A stretch of DNA of 52,799 nt, taken from positions 1 to 52,799 of the forward strand of contig JAILAT010000036.1 in assembly GCA_024681475.1 (NCBI GenBank), in the 5' to 3' direction. Under the pieces are notes generated by a model. It was not told where the DNA came from. It did no database searches and worked only from the letters and a program-made list of their open reading frames with translations. The DNA comes from Bacteroidales bacterium. Its GTDB lineage: Bacteria > Bacteroidota > Bacteroidia > Bacteroidales > P3. Position 1 is the stretch's first letter. Each line of letters begins with the position of its first letter. Below are positions 1 through 7,835 of this stretch, one piece after another. The position numbers and the translations under genes are program-made.

Positions 1-190
1 AGTCGCTCTGCGCAATGGATACGTGTGCCCCCTGCTGGGTTACCGTCAGATATTGGCTGATGTTGTCGGCCACGGTGACCGTCGCCGAGGTGCCGTTGTA
101 GACGACTTCAACGGAATTGTCGCTCTGCGCCTGTGCTACGCAGCAAGCCGCGAAAGCAAAGAAAATGAATAAGATGACATTGTTTTTCAT
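1..190 (-). CDS. Secreted protein, N-terminal fragment (possible carbohydrate-binding-domain protein)
   Basis: The CDS starts at the ATG whose complement is 188-190 and runs off the left edge; 63 codons are visible. The N-terminus is a clear Sec signal peptide (MKNN, a hydrophobic run, then AQAQ/S), so cleavage near residue 22 is likely. The mature part begins with a beta-rich stretch (VEVVYNGTSATVTVADN) that resembles the start of Bacteroidetes secreted proteins annotated as carbohydrate-binding-domain proteins. That family call comes from memory of similar N-termini and covers only the first 40 mature residues. A TAGTTTTG -7 box at 217-224, with a TTG about 20 bases further upstream, supports the start and the direction of transcription. 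Confidence 0.6.
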   Translation of the reverse strand, partial: MKNNVILFIFFAFAACCVAQAQSDNSVEVVYNGTSATVTVADNISQYLTVTQQGAHVSIAQSD

Positions 191-216
191 AAAAAAAAGT
201 ATTATTATTTGAAATG

Positions 217-224
217 CAAAACTA
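217..224 (-). promoter_or_regulatory. -7 promoter box for the left-edge secreted protein
   Basis: The complement reads TAGTTTTG, matching the Bacteroidetes TAnnTTTG element. A TTG lies about 20 bases upstream at the expected -33 spacing. The leader to the ATG would be about 20 nt. Confidence 0.55.
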
Positions 225-311
225 CACCAAACCAGTCACCTACACAATAACATATCGTCTGCAATGTTTGGCGAAAAGTCGGATTTTGCTCTCCATATCA
301 AAAATAATCCT

Positions 312-319
312 TACTTTTG
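312..319 (+). promoter_or_regulatory. -7 promoter box for the AraC-type regulator
   Basis: TACTTTTG followed by C matches TAnnTTTG exactly. Its last base is only five bases before the ATG at 324, so the transcript either starts at or inside the first codon (leaderless) or translation starts at the in-frame ATG at 354. Confidence 0.55.
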
Positions 320-323
320 CACT

Positions 324-1175
324 ATGGAAAAAGAGCAGCCTTACACTCACCCGATGAACCTTTATCCTCAGAGAATCAGCGAGGAAGGTATTGTTGTATT
401 CGACAATATAAGAGGGTTGCCTTCGGGCAACGAGCCGTTTACCTCGTCGGATTATGTCATCGCCATCGGCCACCGCGGAAATATGGAACTCATGTATGAC
501 GACATGTCTGATTATAGCGGGCAACATACGGTGGGTGTCATCTTCCCCAACCACTGTCTCCGCAAGGTGAGCGTGACCGACGACTACCTGGCAACCCTGA
601 TCATTGTCGACTCGTCGGTACTCAATGACCCCCTGCTGCAGATCATCAAACAGATGCGCTATCGCTATGAGCCGCACCCCAATGTGAAGCTCGACAAGCA
701 CGAATACCGTATAATCACGCACGTGGTGGAAGGGATGCGCGAAATCACACGCCTCGACCTCCCCGACCGCCGGATGCTGATGACGCGCCTGCTGGAGTTC
801 CTGCTGAGGCTGCTTAGCCAATACCGCAAAAGCAAGCTGAACGAACCCGGCGCCGACAAGCAGGTCAGCGCGCGTTTCCAAAGCGACCTCAAGCAGCACT
901 TCCGTGAACACCGCGATGTGGGATTCTATGCCTCACAAGCCTGTCTGTCGACCAAGCACTTCAGCGCCGTCGTCAAGCAGGAAACGGGCCATACCGCCGC
1001 CTACTGGATTCATCACCAAGTGGTTGTTGAAGCCAAGATGCTACTCCACATACGGCACGACCTCACCGTGCAGACAGTCGCCGACCTATTGGGCTTCGAA
1101 GACCAAGCAACCTTCAGCCGTTATTTCCGCCGCGAGACGGGTCTCTCTCCCACCGAATTCCGCGAAAAAAGCTGA
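324..1175 (+). CDS. AraC-family transcriptional regulator
   Basis: A 283-residue protein from the ATG at 324. An earlier in-frame ATG at 264 would place the promoter box inside the gene; a later one at 354 gives 273 residues and a normal leader. The C-terminal ~95 residues form the double helix-turn-helix of the AraC/XylS family: the first HTH around 'FYASQACLSTKHFSAVVK' and the second around 'TVQTVADLLGFEDQATFSR', ending in the usual FRRETGLSPTEFR. The N-terminal ~170 residues are a probable cupin-like sensor domain with no motif that identifies a ligand. The gene stands alone, with no co-oriented close neighbour. It is convergent with the radical-SAM pseudogene, so its target cannot be inferred from context. 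Confidence 0.85.
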   Translation: MEKEQPYTHPMNLYPQRISEEGIVVFDNIRGLPSGNEPFTSSDYVIAIGHRGNMELMYDDMSDYSGQHTVGVIFPNHCLRKVSVTDDYLATLIIVDSSVLNDPLLQIIKQMRYRYEPHPNVKLDKHEYRIITHVVEGMREITRLDLPDRRMLMTRLLEFLLRLLSQYRKSKLNEPGADKQVSARFQSDLKQHFREHRDVGFYASQACLSTKHFSAVVKQETGHTAAYWIHHQVVVEAKMLLHIRHDLTVQTVADLLGFEDQATFSRYFRRETGLSPTEFREKS

Positions 1176-1266
1176 TTGGAAACAACGACTACAGCCACCA
1201 CCAATCCGGCTGGTACGCTTTTTGTAAAACAATAGCCAAGTGAATAGTTGCCGCCGAACGCTGTCC

Positions 1267-1629
1267 TCACAAGCCCCTCTTCTGCTGGCGGCGGCGGGTC
1301 ATGGCGTCGAAGTCGGCGTGGTCGATGGCCTCTTGCAGCGAGTCGAGTATCTGCTGCTTGCGTGGGAGAAAGGGCACTGTGGGTTGGCGCGACGAGGTGT
1401 GGAGGGTGTTCGGCTCGCAGTCGCAGGTCAGCAGTTCGAGGAAGGTCTTTAGTTCTCGCATCAGCTCGCGCAGGTCTTCATCCATCCATTTCATCGACTG
1501 CATAAGGAACGGCACACCACGGTACATCGTGCAGAGCTTGCTGCTGTTATGGGTGCACCTTTGAGTGACTTGGATCAACGGCCACGTGGGCCAGTAGGGG
1601 GTACGGTAGATGAGTTCAGTTAAGTGCAT
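1267..1629 (-). pseudogene. Internally deleted radical-SAM protein remnant
   Basis: A 120-codon open frame. Residues 1-55 match the start of a Bacteroidetes radical-SAM family (YRTPYWPTWPL, then the cluster-binding loop). In that loop the expected C-x4-C-x2-C reads CTHNSSKLC, so C25 and C33 are present but the middle cysteine is Ser30. After 'MDEDLRELM' the protein jumps to what looks like the family C-terminus (LHTSSRQPTVPFLPRKQQ ... DFDAMTRRRQQ). The roughly 170-180 residues of barrel core expected between them are missing. The frame is open, so the deletion was in phase. Without a complete [4Fe-4S] ligand set and the barrel it cannot be an active radical-SAM enzyme. The promoter box upstream is intact, so a short peptide may still be made. 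Confidence 0.65.
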
Positions 1630-1659
1630 ATCTTATTTGATTAGAGTTATTTGAGACTG

Positions 1660-1667
1660 CAAAGATA
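1660..1667 (-). promoter_or_regulatory. -7 promoter box of the radical-SAM remnant
   Basis: The complement reads TATCTTTG followed by C, about 30 bases upstream of the ATG at 1629. The promoter has survived although the gene is broken. Confidence 0.5.
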
Positions 1668-2066
1668 CGAACAGTATCCGAATCGGCAAATAAAACGGAC
1701 AATGATAGTCAGAGCAGACACATCAATGGCAACAAATACTGCTGCGACATTAACTTCGAAAAGGCCTTGCTCCAAACCTCCGTAGTATTCCCTTTGCATA
1801 GACCACATTAGGATTGAAATAGAGGAAAATGTTTAACAATAATTTTGAGTCCTACGTCTCATCCAGCTTTGGATTGCAGCTTGTAGTAGAAGCCGCTTTT
1901 GTTGAGTCCCATTATCTTCATCAGACATTAGGTATTTTTTTGCATATCAGTAGTCATAAATTTAGGGGAGTATTAATTTGGGGGAGTATTACTATCGGTG
2001 AGAGCCATGGCTCTCGCCTTCAAGTTAAAAAATCATAACGCCCGTTGCCATGTGAAAAAATAGTGG
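1668..2066. other. Gene-free stretch with a possible transposase scrap
   Basis: About 400 bases separate the two divergent promoters at 1660 and 2067. No intact gene is visible. Apart from the short IS3-like fragment at 1859-1930 on the minus strand, only AT-rich sequence with frequent stops was seen. Confidence 0.5.
1859..1930 (-). mobile_element. Possible IS3-family transposase (OrfB) fragment
   Basis: The minus strand reads LMKIMGLNKSGFYYKLQSKAG between two stops. This resembles the first residues of IS3-group OrfB transposases, which begin around an 'MG(I/L)SKSGFYYK' segment. No catalytic DDE region, inverted repeats or target duplication were found. The call rests on about 20 residues and could be chance. 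Confidence 0.3.
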
Positions 2067-2074
2067 TATCTTTG
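2067..2074 (+). promoter_or_regulatory. -7 promoter box for the hexosaminidase gene
   Basis: TATCTTTG followed by C, 19 bases before the ATG at 2093. A TTG at 2045-2047 sits about 20 bases upstream as a plausible -33 element. Confidence 0.65.
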
Positions 2075-2092
2075 CAAACTTAATATGCGCTA

Positions 2093-3955
2093 ATGAAAGC
2101 AATAAAGTATTTATATAGAGTGCTTTGCCTCTTTGGGGCAATGGCTATTTTTGCCGCTTGCGGCAAGACTGTCGCCGTGGACAACTATGCCATCATCCCT
2201 CAGCCAGTGGAGATGACGATGAGTTCCGAGACCTTCGTGTTCTCTTCGTCGACGACATGCTACGTGGAAAATGTGGGCCAGAACGACCCCTCGGTGAAAT
2301 ATATCCTCCGCCAGATTCGCGGCTGGCATTTCAACCCTTCGATTGTCGGCAAGCTTGAGGGCGACTGTCTCCATTTCCTCCTCAACCCGGACTACGACAA
2401 GGTGCTTGGCGACGAGGGCTATCGCCTTACCGTTGACAAAGACGGTGTCCTGTTCCAGGCCAATACCGAGAAGGGTCTCTTCTACGCCTTCCAGACTTTC
2501 ACACAGATGCTCCCCGAGGATATCACCGACGAGCGCTACAAGTCGGTGACCCTGACAGGGTGCTCCATCGTGGACTATCCCCGCTTCGAATGGCGCGGCA
2601 GCCACTTTGACGTGTCACGTCACTTTTTCAGCGTCAGCGAGATGAAGAAACACCTCGACCTCATGGCGTCCTACAAGCTCAACAAGTTCCACTGGCACCT
2701 GACCGACGACCACGGATGGCGTATCGAGAGCAGTAACTATACGTTGCTCAACGATATAGGCTCGTGGCGCGTGGATCGTGACAACCAGCCGTGGGGCGAG
2801 GCCGACCCCGCCGGCGAGGATGAGCCCCGCACCAACGGCGGCTATTACTCCAAGGAGCAGATAGCCGAGATAGTGGCCTACGCTGCAGAGCGTTACATCG
2901 ATGTTATTCCTGAAATTGAGATTCCCGGCCACTGCTGCGCCGTGCTGGAGGCATACCCCGAACTTGCCTGCGCAGGCGACGATACCACCTACACCGTGCA
3001 GTTTGGCCCTTACTGGCCTCCGCGAGCCATACTCTGTGGCGGCAACGACAGTGTGATGACGTTCCTCAAGGATGTGATGGACGAGATCATCCCCCTCTTC
3101 CCCTACGAGTATATCCACATCGGAGGCGACGAGGCCTGGAAGGAGAACTGGAAACGCTGCCCCCGCTGTCAGGCTCGCATCAAAAAACTGGGACTGGCCG
3201 ACGAGGAGGCCCTGCAGAGCTGGATGATTCGCGAGATTGAGAACTACGTGAAACGCCAGCAGAAGAACATTATCGGCTGGGACGAGATTCTCGACGGCGG
3301 CGTGTCGAAGGACGCCACGGTGATGTCGTGGCAGGGCGTCAAAGGCGGCATTGTGGCAGCTCGCCACGGCAACAAGGTAATCATGACACCTACCGATTTC
3401 TGCTACTTCAACTTCTATCAGGCCAACCCCGACTACCAGCCCCCGGCAATGCCTAACTCACTGGTCACCCTCCACAAGGTCTACCAGTTCGACCCCATCC
3501 CCAACGGGCTCAATGACTATCAGAAACGCTTTATCCTCGGTGGCCAGTGCAACCTCTGGACCGAATATATCAACACCAACGAGATGGCCGAGTATATGCT
3601 GCTGCCCCGCCTCTGCGCTATGGCCGAGGACCTGTGGTCGCCGACAGCGGCCAAGAACTGGGAAAGCTTCCGCGCCCGTGTGGCACGCCACGAACAGCGT
3701 CTGCGCATCCTCGACTACAAGGTGGGCACCAGCTCTTTCCAGCCGTGGATGACCACAGCCAAACGCGACGACGGAAAGCTGACGGTAACCCTCAACTGGG
3801 AGGTGGAAGGCTCGCACATCTACTGGCGCACCGACGACGGGAGCTACCAGCTCTACACCCAGCCGTTTGCCCTGCCGGCAGGCACCACGTTCCACACCGT
3901 CACCTTTTACCAGGGCAGGCTGCGCGAATGCCAGTACGACTTTGTGGCGCGATAA
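2093..3955 (+). CDS. Beta-N-acetylhexosaminidase, GH20 lipoprotein
   Basis: A 620-residue glycoside hydrolase family 20 enzyme that removes terminal GlcNAc or GalNAc from glycans. The N-terminus is a lipoprotein signal (hydrophobic run, then IFAAC with the lipobox Cys at 23), so it is probably anchored in the outer or inner membrane. Residues ~30-160 form the GH20b-like domain. The catalytic barrel begins at 'FEWRGSHFDVSRHFF' and includes 'KLNKFHWHLTDDHGWRIE'. The catalytic Asp-Glu pair is D346-E347 in 'YIHIGGDEAWKENW'. After the barrel there is a ~70-residue C-terminal beta domain seen in many bacterial members. The start agrees with the promoter box 19 bases upstream. The enzyme would release sugars from host or dietary glycoproteins or from peptidoglycan fragments; specificity cannot be told from sequence. 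Confidence 0.93.
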   Translation: MKAIKYLYRVLCLFGAMAIFAACGKTVAVDNYAIIPQPVEMTMSSETFVFSSSTTCYVENVGQNDPSVKYILRQIRGWHFNPSIVGKLEGDCLHFLLNPDYDKVLGDEGYRLTVDKDGVLFQANTEKGLFYAFQTFTQMLPEDITDERYKSVTLTGCSIVDYPRFEWRGSHFDVSRHFFSVSEMKKHLDLMASYKLNKFHWHLTDDHGWRIESSNYTLLNDIGSWRVDRDNQPWGEADPAGEDEPRTNGGYYSKEQIAEIVAYAAERYIDVIPEIEIPGHCCAVLEAYPELACAGDDTTYTVQFGPYWPPRAILCGGNDSVMTFLKDVMDEIIPLFPYEYIHIGGDEAWKENWKRCPRCQARIKKLGLADEEALQSWMIREIENYVKRQQKNIIGWDEILDGGVSKDATVMSWQGVKGGIVAARHGNKVIMTPTDFCYFNFYQANPDYQPPAMPNSLVTLHKVYQFDPIPNGLNDYQKRFILGGQCNLWTEYINTNEMAEYMLLPRLCAMAEDLWSPTAAKNWESFRARVARHEQRLRILDYKVGTSSFQPWMTTAKRDDGKLTVTLNWEVEGSHIYWRTDDGSYQLYTQPFALPAGTTFHTVTFYQGRLRECQYDFVAR

Positions 3956-4002
3956 AGTAATTCACCGACAACAACCACCAACTATAATCACCAATAAAGA
4001 TT

Positions 4003-5157
4003 ATGCCTGAATTTGATTTTTCAAACATAGAACCCTACCACGACGATCAGGTGCCCGAAGCCATCAGGCGCCTCTCGCAGAACGCCATGTTCCGCCGCTG
4101 GATCAAGACTGTCAACCCCAAGGTCGACATCAACAGTCTGGCGGCAATCATGGAGTGCGTCAAGACCTGCGACGAGCTCCAGTTCGTGCTGATGCGCCCC
4201 CTGGTGTTCCAGATTCTCAAGCGCTCCTCAACGTCAATGACCTACTCGGGCCTCGACCAGCTGGATCCCAAAGAACATTACCTCTACGTGGCCAACCACC
4301 GCGACATCATCCTCGATGCCGCTATCCTCGACGCCATCCTCGTTAACAACAAGTTTCCCACACCAGAGATTGGCTTCGGAAACAACCTGCTGAAGAACGA
4401 CTTCATGACCGACATCTTCCGTCTCAACAAGATGTTCACCATCATCCGCGACGGCTCGCGCCGCGAGTTCTACAACAACTCGCTCTATCTCTCTGCCTAC
4501 ATCCACTACGCTCTTTTCGAGAAGCACAGCTCGGTGTGGATAGCCCAGCGCAACGGCCGCACCAAGGACGGCAACGACCGCACCGACCATGGCCTCCTCA
4601 AGATGTTCTCCATGGCGGCAAAGGGCGATTTCGAGGAGGATTTCAACGCACTCCATATCGTCCCCGTGGCCATGAGCTACGAGCTCGAACCCTGCGACGC
4701 CAGCAAGGCTACGGAGACCTACATCTCCTCCAACGGCATCTATACCAAGTCGGCCAACGAGGATATGATCAGCATCATGTCGGGCATCAACCTGCCCAAA
4801 GGAGACATCCACTGCACATTCTGCAAGCCCATCACCCCCGAGGAGGTGGCCCAGTGCGCCAGCCGCGTGAAAAACGACCGCTTTGCGGCGCTGGCATCCA
4901 TCATCGACGATCGCATCTACTTGGGCTACCAGCTCAGCAAGACCAACTACATTGCCGCCGACCTTCTCTCCGGCTCTGCCGAATACGAGGACCACTACAC
5001 CACCAACGATATGGAGCAGTTCATCGCTCACGTGGCGGCATTCCCCACCACGCTGCTCTCCGACCAGGCTACAGAAAACTACCGCGACATCCTTTTAAGT
5101 ATCTATGCCAATCCGTTGAAAAACAAGCTTGAGGCTCAAGCTCGCCAACAACAATAA
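4003..5157 (+). CDS. PlsC-like 1-acyl-glycerol-3-phosphate acyltransferase family protein
   Basis: A 384-residue protein resembling a Bacteroidetes family annotated as 1-acyl-sn-glycerol-3-phosphate acyltransferases, which acylate lysophosphatidic acid or a related lipid at the membrane. The catalytic block is 'LYVANHRDIILDAA'. The usual PlsC motif is H-x4-D, but here the spacing to the obvious Asp is H-x5-D, with another Asp two residues after His. Further conserved-looking blocks are 'MFTIIRDGSRREFY' and 'SVWIAQRNGRTKDG', which stand where PlsC proteins have their substrate-binding and EGTR motifs. No signal peptide or transmembrane segment is evident. It lies 47 bases after the hexosaminidase gene and 18 before the amidohydrolase, so co-transcription is likely. 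Substrate is uncertain. Confidence 0.7.
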   Translation: MPEFDFSNIEPYHDDQVPEAIRRLSQNAMFRRWIKTVNPKVDINSLAAIMECVKTCDELQFVLMRPLVFQILKRSSTSMTYSGLDQLDPKEHYLYVANHRDIILDAAILDAILVNNKFPTPEIGFGNNLLKNDFMTDIFRLNKMFTIIRDGSRREFYNNSLYLSAYIHYALFEKHSSVWIAQRNGRTKDGNDRTDHGLLKMFSMAAKGDFEEDFNALHIVPVAMSYELEPCDASKATETYISSNGIYTKSANEDMISIMSGINLPKGDIHCTFCKPITPEEVAQCASRVKNDRFAALASIIDDRIYLGYQLSKTNYIAADLLSGSAEYEDHYTTNDMEQFIAHVAAFPTTLLSDQATENYRDILLSIYANPLKNKLEAQARQQQ

Positions 5158-5175
5158 CTTAAGCACATCTTTGAA

Positions 5176-6387
5176 ATGACCGATAATACTATTCTCACTC
5201 AGATCAAGGAGATGGCGGCAGCCATCCACCCCGAGGTGATAAGTTGGCGCCGCTGGCTCCATCAGCACCCCGAACTCTCGCAGAACGAGCATAACACGAT
5301 GGCTTTTGTCGCCGACAGGCTCTCGGAGATGGGCCTGCAGCCCGTCACCGGCATCGGCAAGACAGGCTGTATGGCACTGCTGCGTGGCGCCATCGACCCC
5401 GACAGCTATTGCGTGGCCCTGCGCGCCGACTACGACGCGCTGCCGCTCACCGAGGCTACAGGCCTGCCTTTCGCCTCTGTCAACGAGGGCGTTATGCACG
5501 CTTGCGGCCACGATATGCACACCTCTTCGTTGCTCGGTGCCGCACGCATTCTCTGTTCTCTACGCGACAAGCTGCAGGGCACCATCATGTTCATCTTCGA
5601 ACCCTCCGAGGAAATGTACCCCGGCGGCGCCCGCATGATGATGGACGACGGACTGTTCAAGGAGGTGATGCCCAACGAGATATATTCCTTCCACTGTCTC
5701 CCCGAGATGGACTACGGCAAGGTGGGTATGCGCAAGGGCAAATACATGGCCTCCACCGATGAGCTCTACTGGACTGTCAAGGGGCGCGGCGGCCACGGCG
5801 CTACTCCGCACCTCAGCGTCGACCCCATCCTCATTGCCAGCCACATCGTCGTGGCGCTGCAGCAGGTAGTGTCGCGCAACGCGTCGCCGATGATGCCTAC
5901 CACGCTGAGTTTCGGCAAGATCAACGGCAACGGCCGCACCAACATCATCCCCGACGAGGTGAAGATGGAGGGCATCATTCGCACCTTCGATGAGAAGTGG
6001 CGTCTCGAGGCCCACGACAAGATTCGCCGCATCTCCGAGGGCATAGCCGAAAGCATGGGCGGCGAATGCGACCTCTTCATCGACTATGGCTACCCCTATG
6101 TGGTGAACGACGACGAGTGCACCCAGCAGGTCCACGACAACGCTGTCGCCATGCTCGGCGACGACAAGGTGGAGTGGCTCGATATGCGCATGACGGCCGA
6201 GGATTTCGCCTTCTTCGCACAGAAAATTCCCGCCTGCTATTTCCGTATCGGCATCCACGAGCCCGGCACGCCTTTCTGCAATCTCCACCGTCCCAACCTC
6301 ATGGTCGACGAACGTTCCATTGAGCTGGCCAATGCGCTGGTGGCATACAATGCCTTCATGGCGCTGAAGAATAGGATTAAGGCATAG
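5176..6387 (+). CDS. M20-family metallopeptidase / amidohydrolase
   Basis: A 403-residue member of the M20D group (hippurate hydrolase, N-acyl-amino-acid amidohydrolase, IAA-amino-acid hydrolase), which cleave N-acyl amino acids using two divalent metals. The metal-site motifs are present in order: 'MHACGHDMHTSSLLGAA', 'FEPSEEMYPGGARMM' with the catalytic Glu pair, and 'HCLPEM'. The dimerisation-domain motif 'GRGGHGATPH' follows. The C-terminal His ligand region is 'PFCNLHRPNLMVDE'. No signal peptide, so cytoplasmic. It sits between the acyltransferase (18 bases) and the MATE gene (4 bases), so it is inside an operon. The natural substrate cannot be decided from sequence. Confidence 0.88.
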   Translation: MTDNTILTQIKEMAAAIHPEVISWRRWLHQHPELSQNEHNTMAFVADRLSEMGLQPVTGIGKTGCMALLRGAIDPDSYCVALRADYDALPLTEATGLPFASVNEGVMHACGHDMHTSSLLGAARILCSLRDKLQGTIMFIFEPSEEMYPGGARMMMDDGLFKEVMPNEIYSFHCLPEMDYGKVGMRKGKYMASTDELYWTVKGRGGHGATPHLSVDPILIASHIVVALQQVVSRNASPMMPTTLSFGKINGNGRTNIIPDEVKMEGIIRTFDEKWRLEAHDKIRRISEGIAESMGGECDLFIDYGYPYVVNDDECTQQVHDNAVAMLGDDKVEWLDMRMTAEDFAFFAQKIPACYFRIGIHEPGTPFCNLHRPNLMVDERSIELANALVAYNAFMALKNRIKA

Positions 6388-6391
6388 TGAA

Positions 6392-7822
6392 ATGAGGGAG
6401 ATAGACAAGACAAAATCATTGGAAACAAAAAGCATACCCTCATTGTTATGGGAATATGCTGTTCCAGCTGTCATCAGTCAGGTCGTCACCTCCATCTATA
6501 ATATTGTAGACAGCAGGTTTTTGGGTCATGGCGACCCGGCGATGAGTGAGGTCTATCTGGCTGCCCTGGCCATCACATTCCCCATCATGAACATCATCCA
6601 TGCTTTCGGAGCGTTTGTGGGCGTGGGTTCCAGTGCCCGCATGAGTATCGTGCTGGGCCGCAAAGATGAGCGCTGGGCGGAGAAGATATTGTGCAACAGT
6701 GTGCTGCTGACATTTTTCTTTGGCTTTCTCTTTGTCTCTGCAGGCTACCTGTGGACACGGCCCATCCTTTTGCTCTTCGGAGCTAATGCCGACATACTGG
6801 ATTACGCGGCCCAATATATGGACATCGTCCTGCCGGGAATGTTCCTTACTACGCTGACTTTCAACCTGACAGGCCTTATCCGCGCGTCAGGCTATCCCTC
6901 CAAATCTATGTGGATCATGATTGGCGGTGCGCTGCTGAATATCCTGTTGGACTATATCTTCATCAATCGTCTGGGCTACGGTGTGAAAGGTGCTGCATGG
7001 GGCACCACCGTTTCTATGGCCGCCACGGCCGTAGTGTCGGTGGCCCATTTTGTTCACCCTCACTCCTTTATCCGCTTCAAACGCCATGCCTGGAAACCCA
7101 AACTGTACATCTTCCGCAACATCCTGGCCATTGGCATCAGTCCCTTCCTGATGAATGTGGCGGCTTTTGCCGTGGTGGCTGTGCTCAACAAGCAGCTCAC
7201 GCAACTGGAGGGCAATACTGCGGTGGCGGTATACGGTGTGGTCAATAGGGCTGCGGGATTGATATTCATGACATTTCTGGGCGTCTGCCAAGGCATGCAG
7301 CCCATCGCAGGCTACAACTTTGGCGCCGGCCACCCCGACCGTTTGAAACAGGTGTATGTCCTTACCATGAAAATTTGTCTGCTGCTGGGTGCTGTTGGCT
7401 CGGCCCTGTCATTGCTGTTTCCGAAGAATATAATTTCTTGGTTTACAAATGCTTCTGGCGTTATAGAAATGGGCGTTCCCGCAATGAGGTTCCTGATGGT
7501 CATGTCGCCGTTGATTGCCTATACCATCGTCAACTCGCAGCTGTTTCAATCTATTGACATTCCGTGGATTGGTATCGTTACCAGCCTCTCCCGCCAGCTG
7601 GTCTTCCTTATTCCCCTGGTGCTCATCCTGCCGGGTGTTGTTGCGGGCATGGGCATGCAGCCCGTCTGGGGCGTCTGGATAGCGTTCACCATCTGCGATG
7701 TGCTGGGGGCCTCGTTGGCCACGGTGCTGCTCCTCACTCACCGCTATGTCTTTTCGCCCGACTATGTGCCGCCAGTGCGCAAACCCCGTAAGGAGTTGGG
7801 TCCAAAAAATGGAGATGATTAA
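6392..7822 (+). CDS. MATE-family efflux transporter
   Basis: A 476-residue polytopic membrane protein with about 12 hydrophobic segments in two halves, the length and pattern of MATE exporters (Na+ or H+ driven export of cationic drugs or metabolites). The N-terminal half has the family signature around 'YAVPAVISQVVTSIYNIVDSRFLG' and 'GVGSSARMSIVLGR'. The second half repeats it, with 'GMQPIAGYNFGAGHPDRLK' at the conserved loop. The C-terminus is basic and cytoplasmic. The ATG lies 4 bases after the amidohydrolase stop, indicating translational coupling. It resembles the NorM/DinF branch that is common and often multicopy in Bacteroidales. The exported compound is unknown. Confidence 0.9.
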   Translation: MREIDKTKSLETKSIPSLLWEYAVPAVISQVVTSIYNIVDSRFLGHGDPAMSEVYLAALAITFPIMNIIHAFGAFVGVGSSARMSIVLGRKDERWAEKILCNSVLLTFFFGFLFVSAGYLWTRPILLLFGANADILDYAAQYMDIVLPGMFLTTLTFNLTGLIRASGYPSKSMWIMIGGALLNILLDYIFINRLGYGVKGAAWGTTVSMAATAVVSVAHFVHPHSFIRFKRHAWKPKLYIFRNILAIGISPFLMNVAAFAVVAVLNKQLTQLEGNTAVAVYGVVNRAAGLIFMTFLGVCQGMQPIAGYNFGAGHPDRLKQVYVLTMKICLLLGAVGSALSLLFPKNIISWFTNASGVIEMGVPAMRFLMVMSPLIAYTIVNSQLFQSIDIPWIGIVTSLSRQLVFLIPLVLILPGVVAGMGMQPVWGVWIAFTICDVLGASLATVLLLTHRYVFSPDYVPPVRKPRKELGPKNGDD

Positions 7823-7835
7823 TAACTAGATACTT

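Noticed and set aside
1829..2038. A 69-codon plus-strand frame
   Set aside because: It has no promoter, no signal or motif, and is antisense to the possible transposase scrap.
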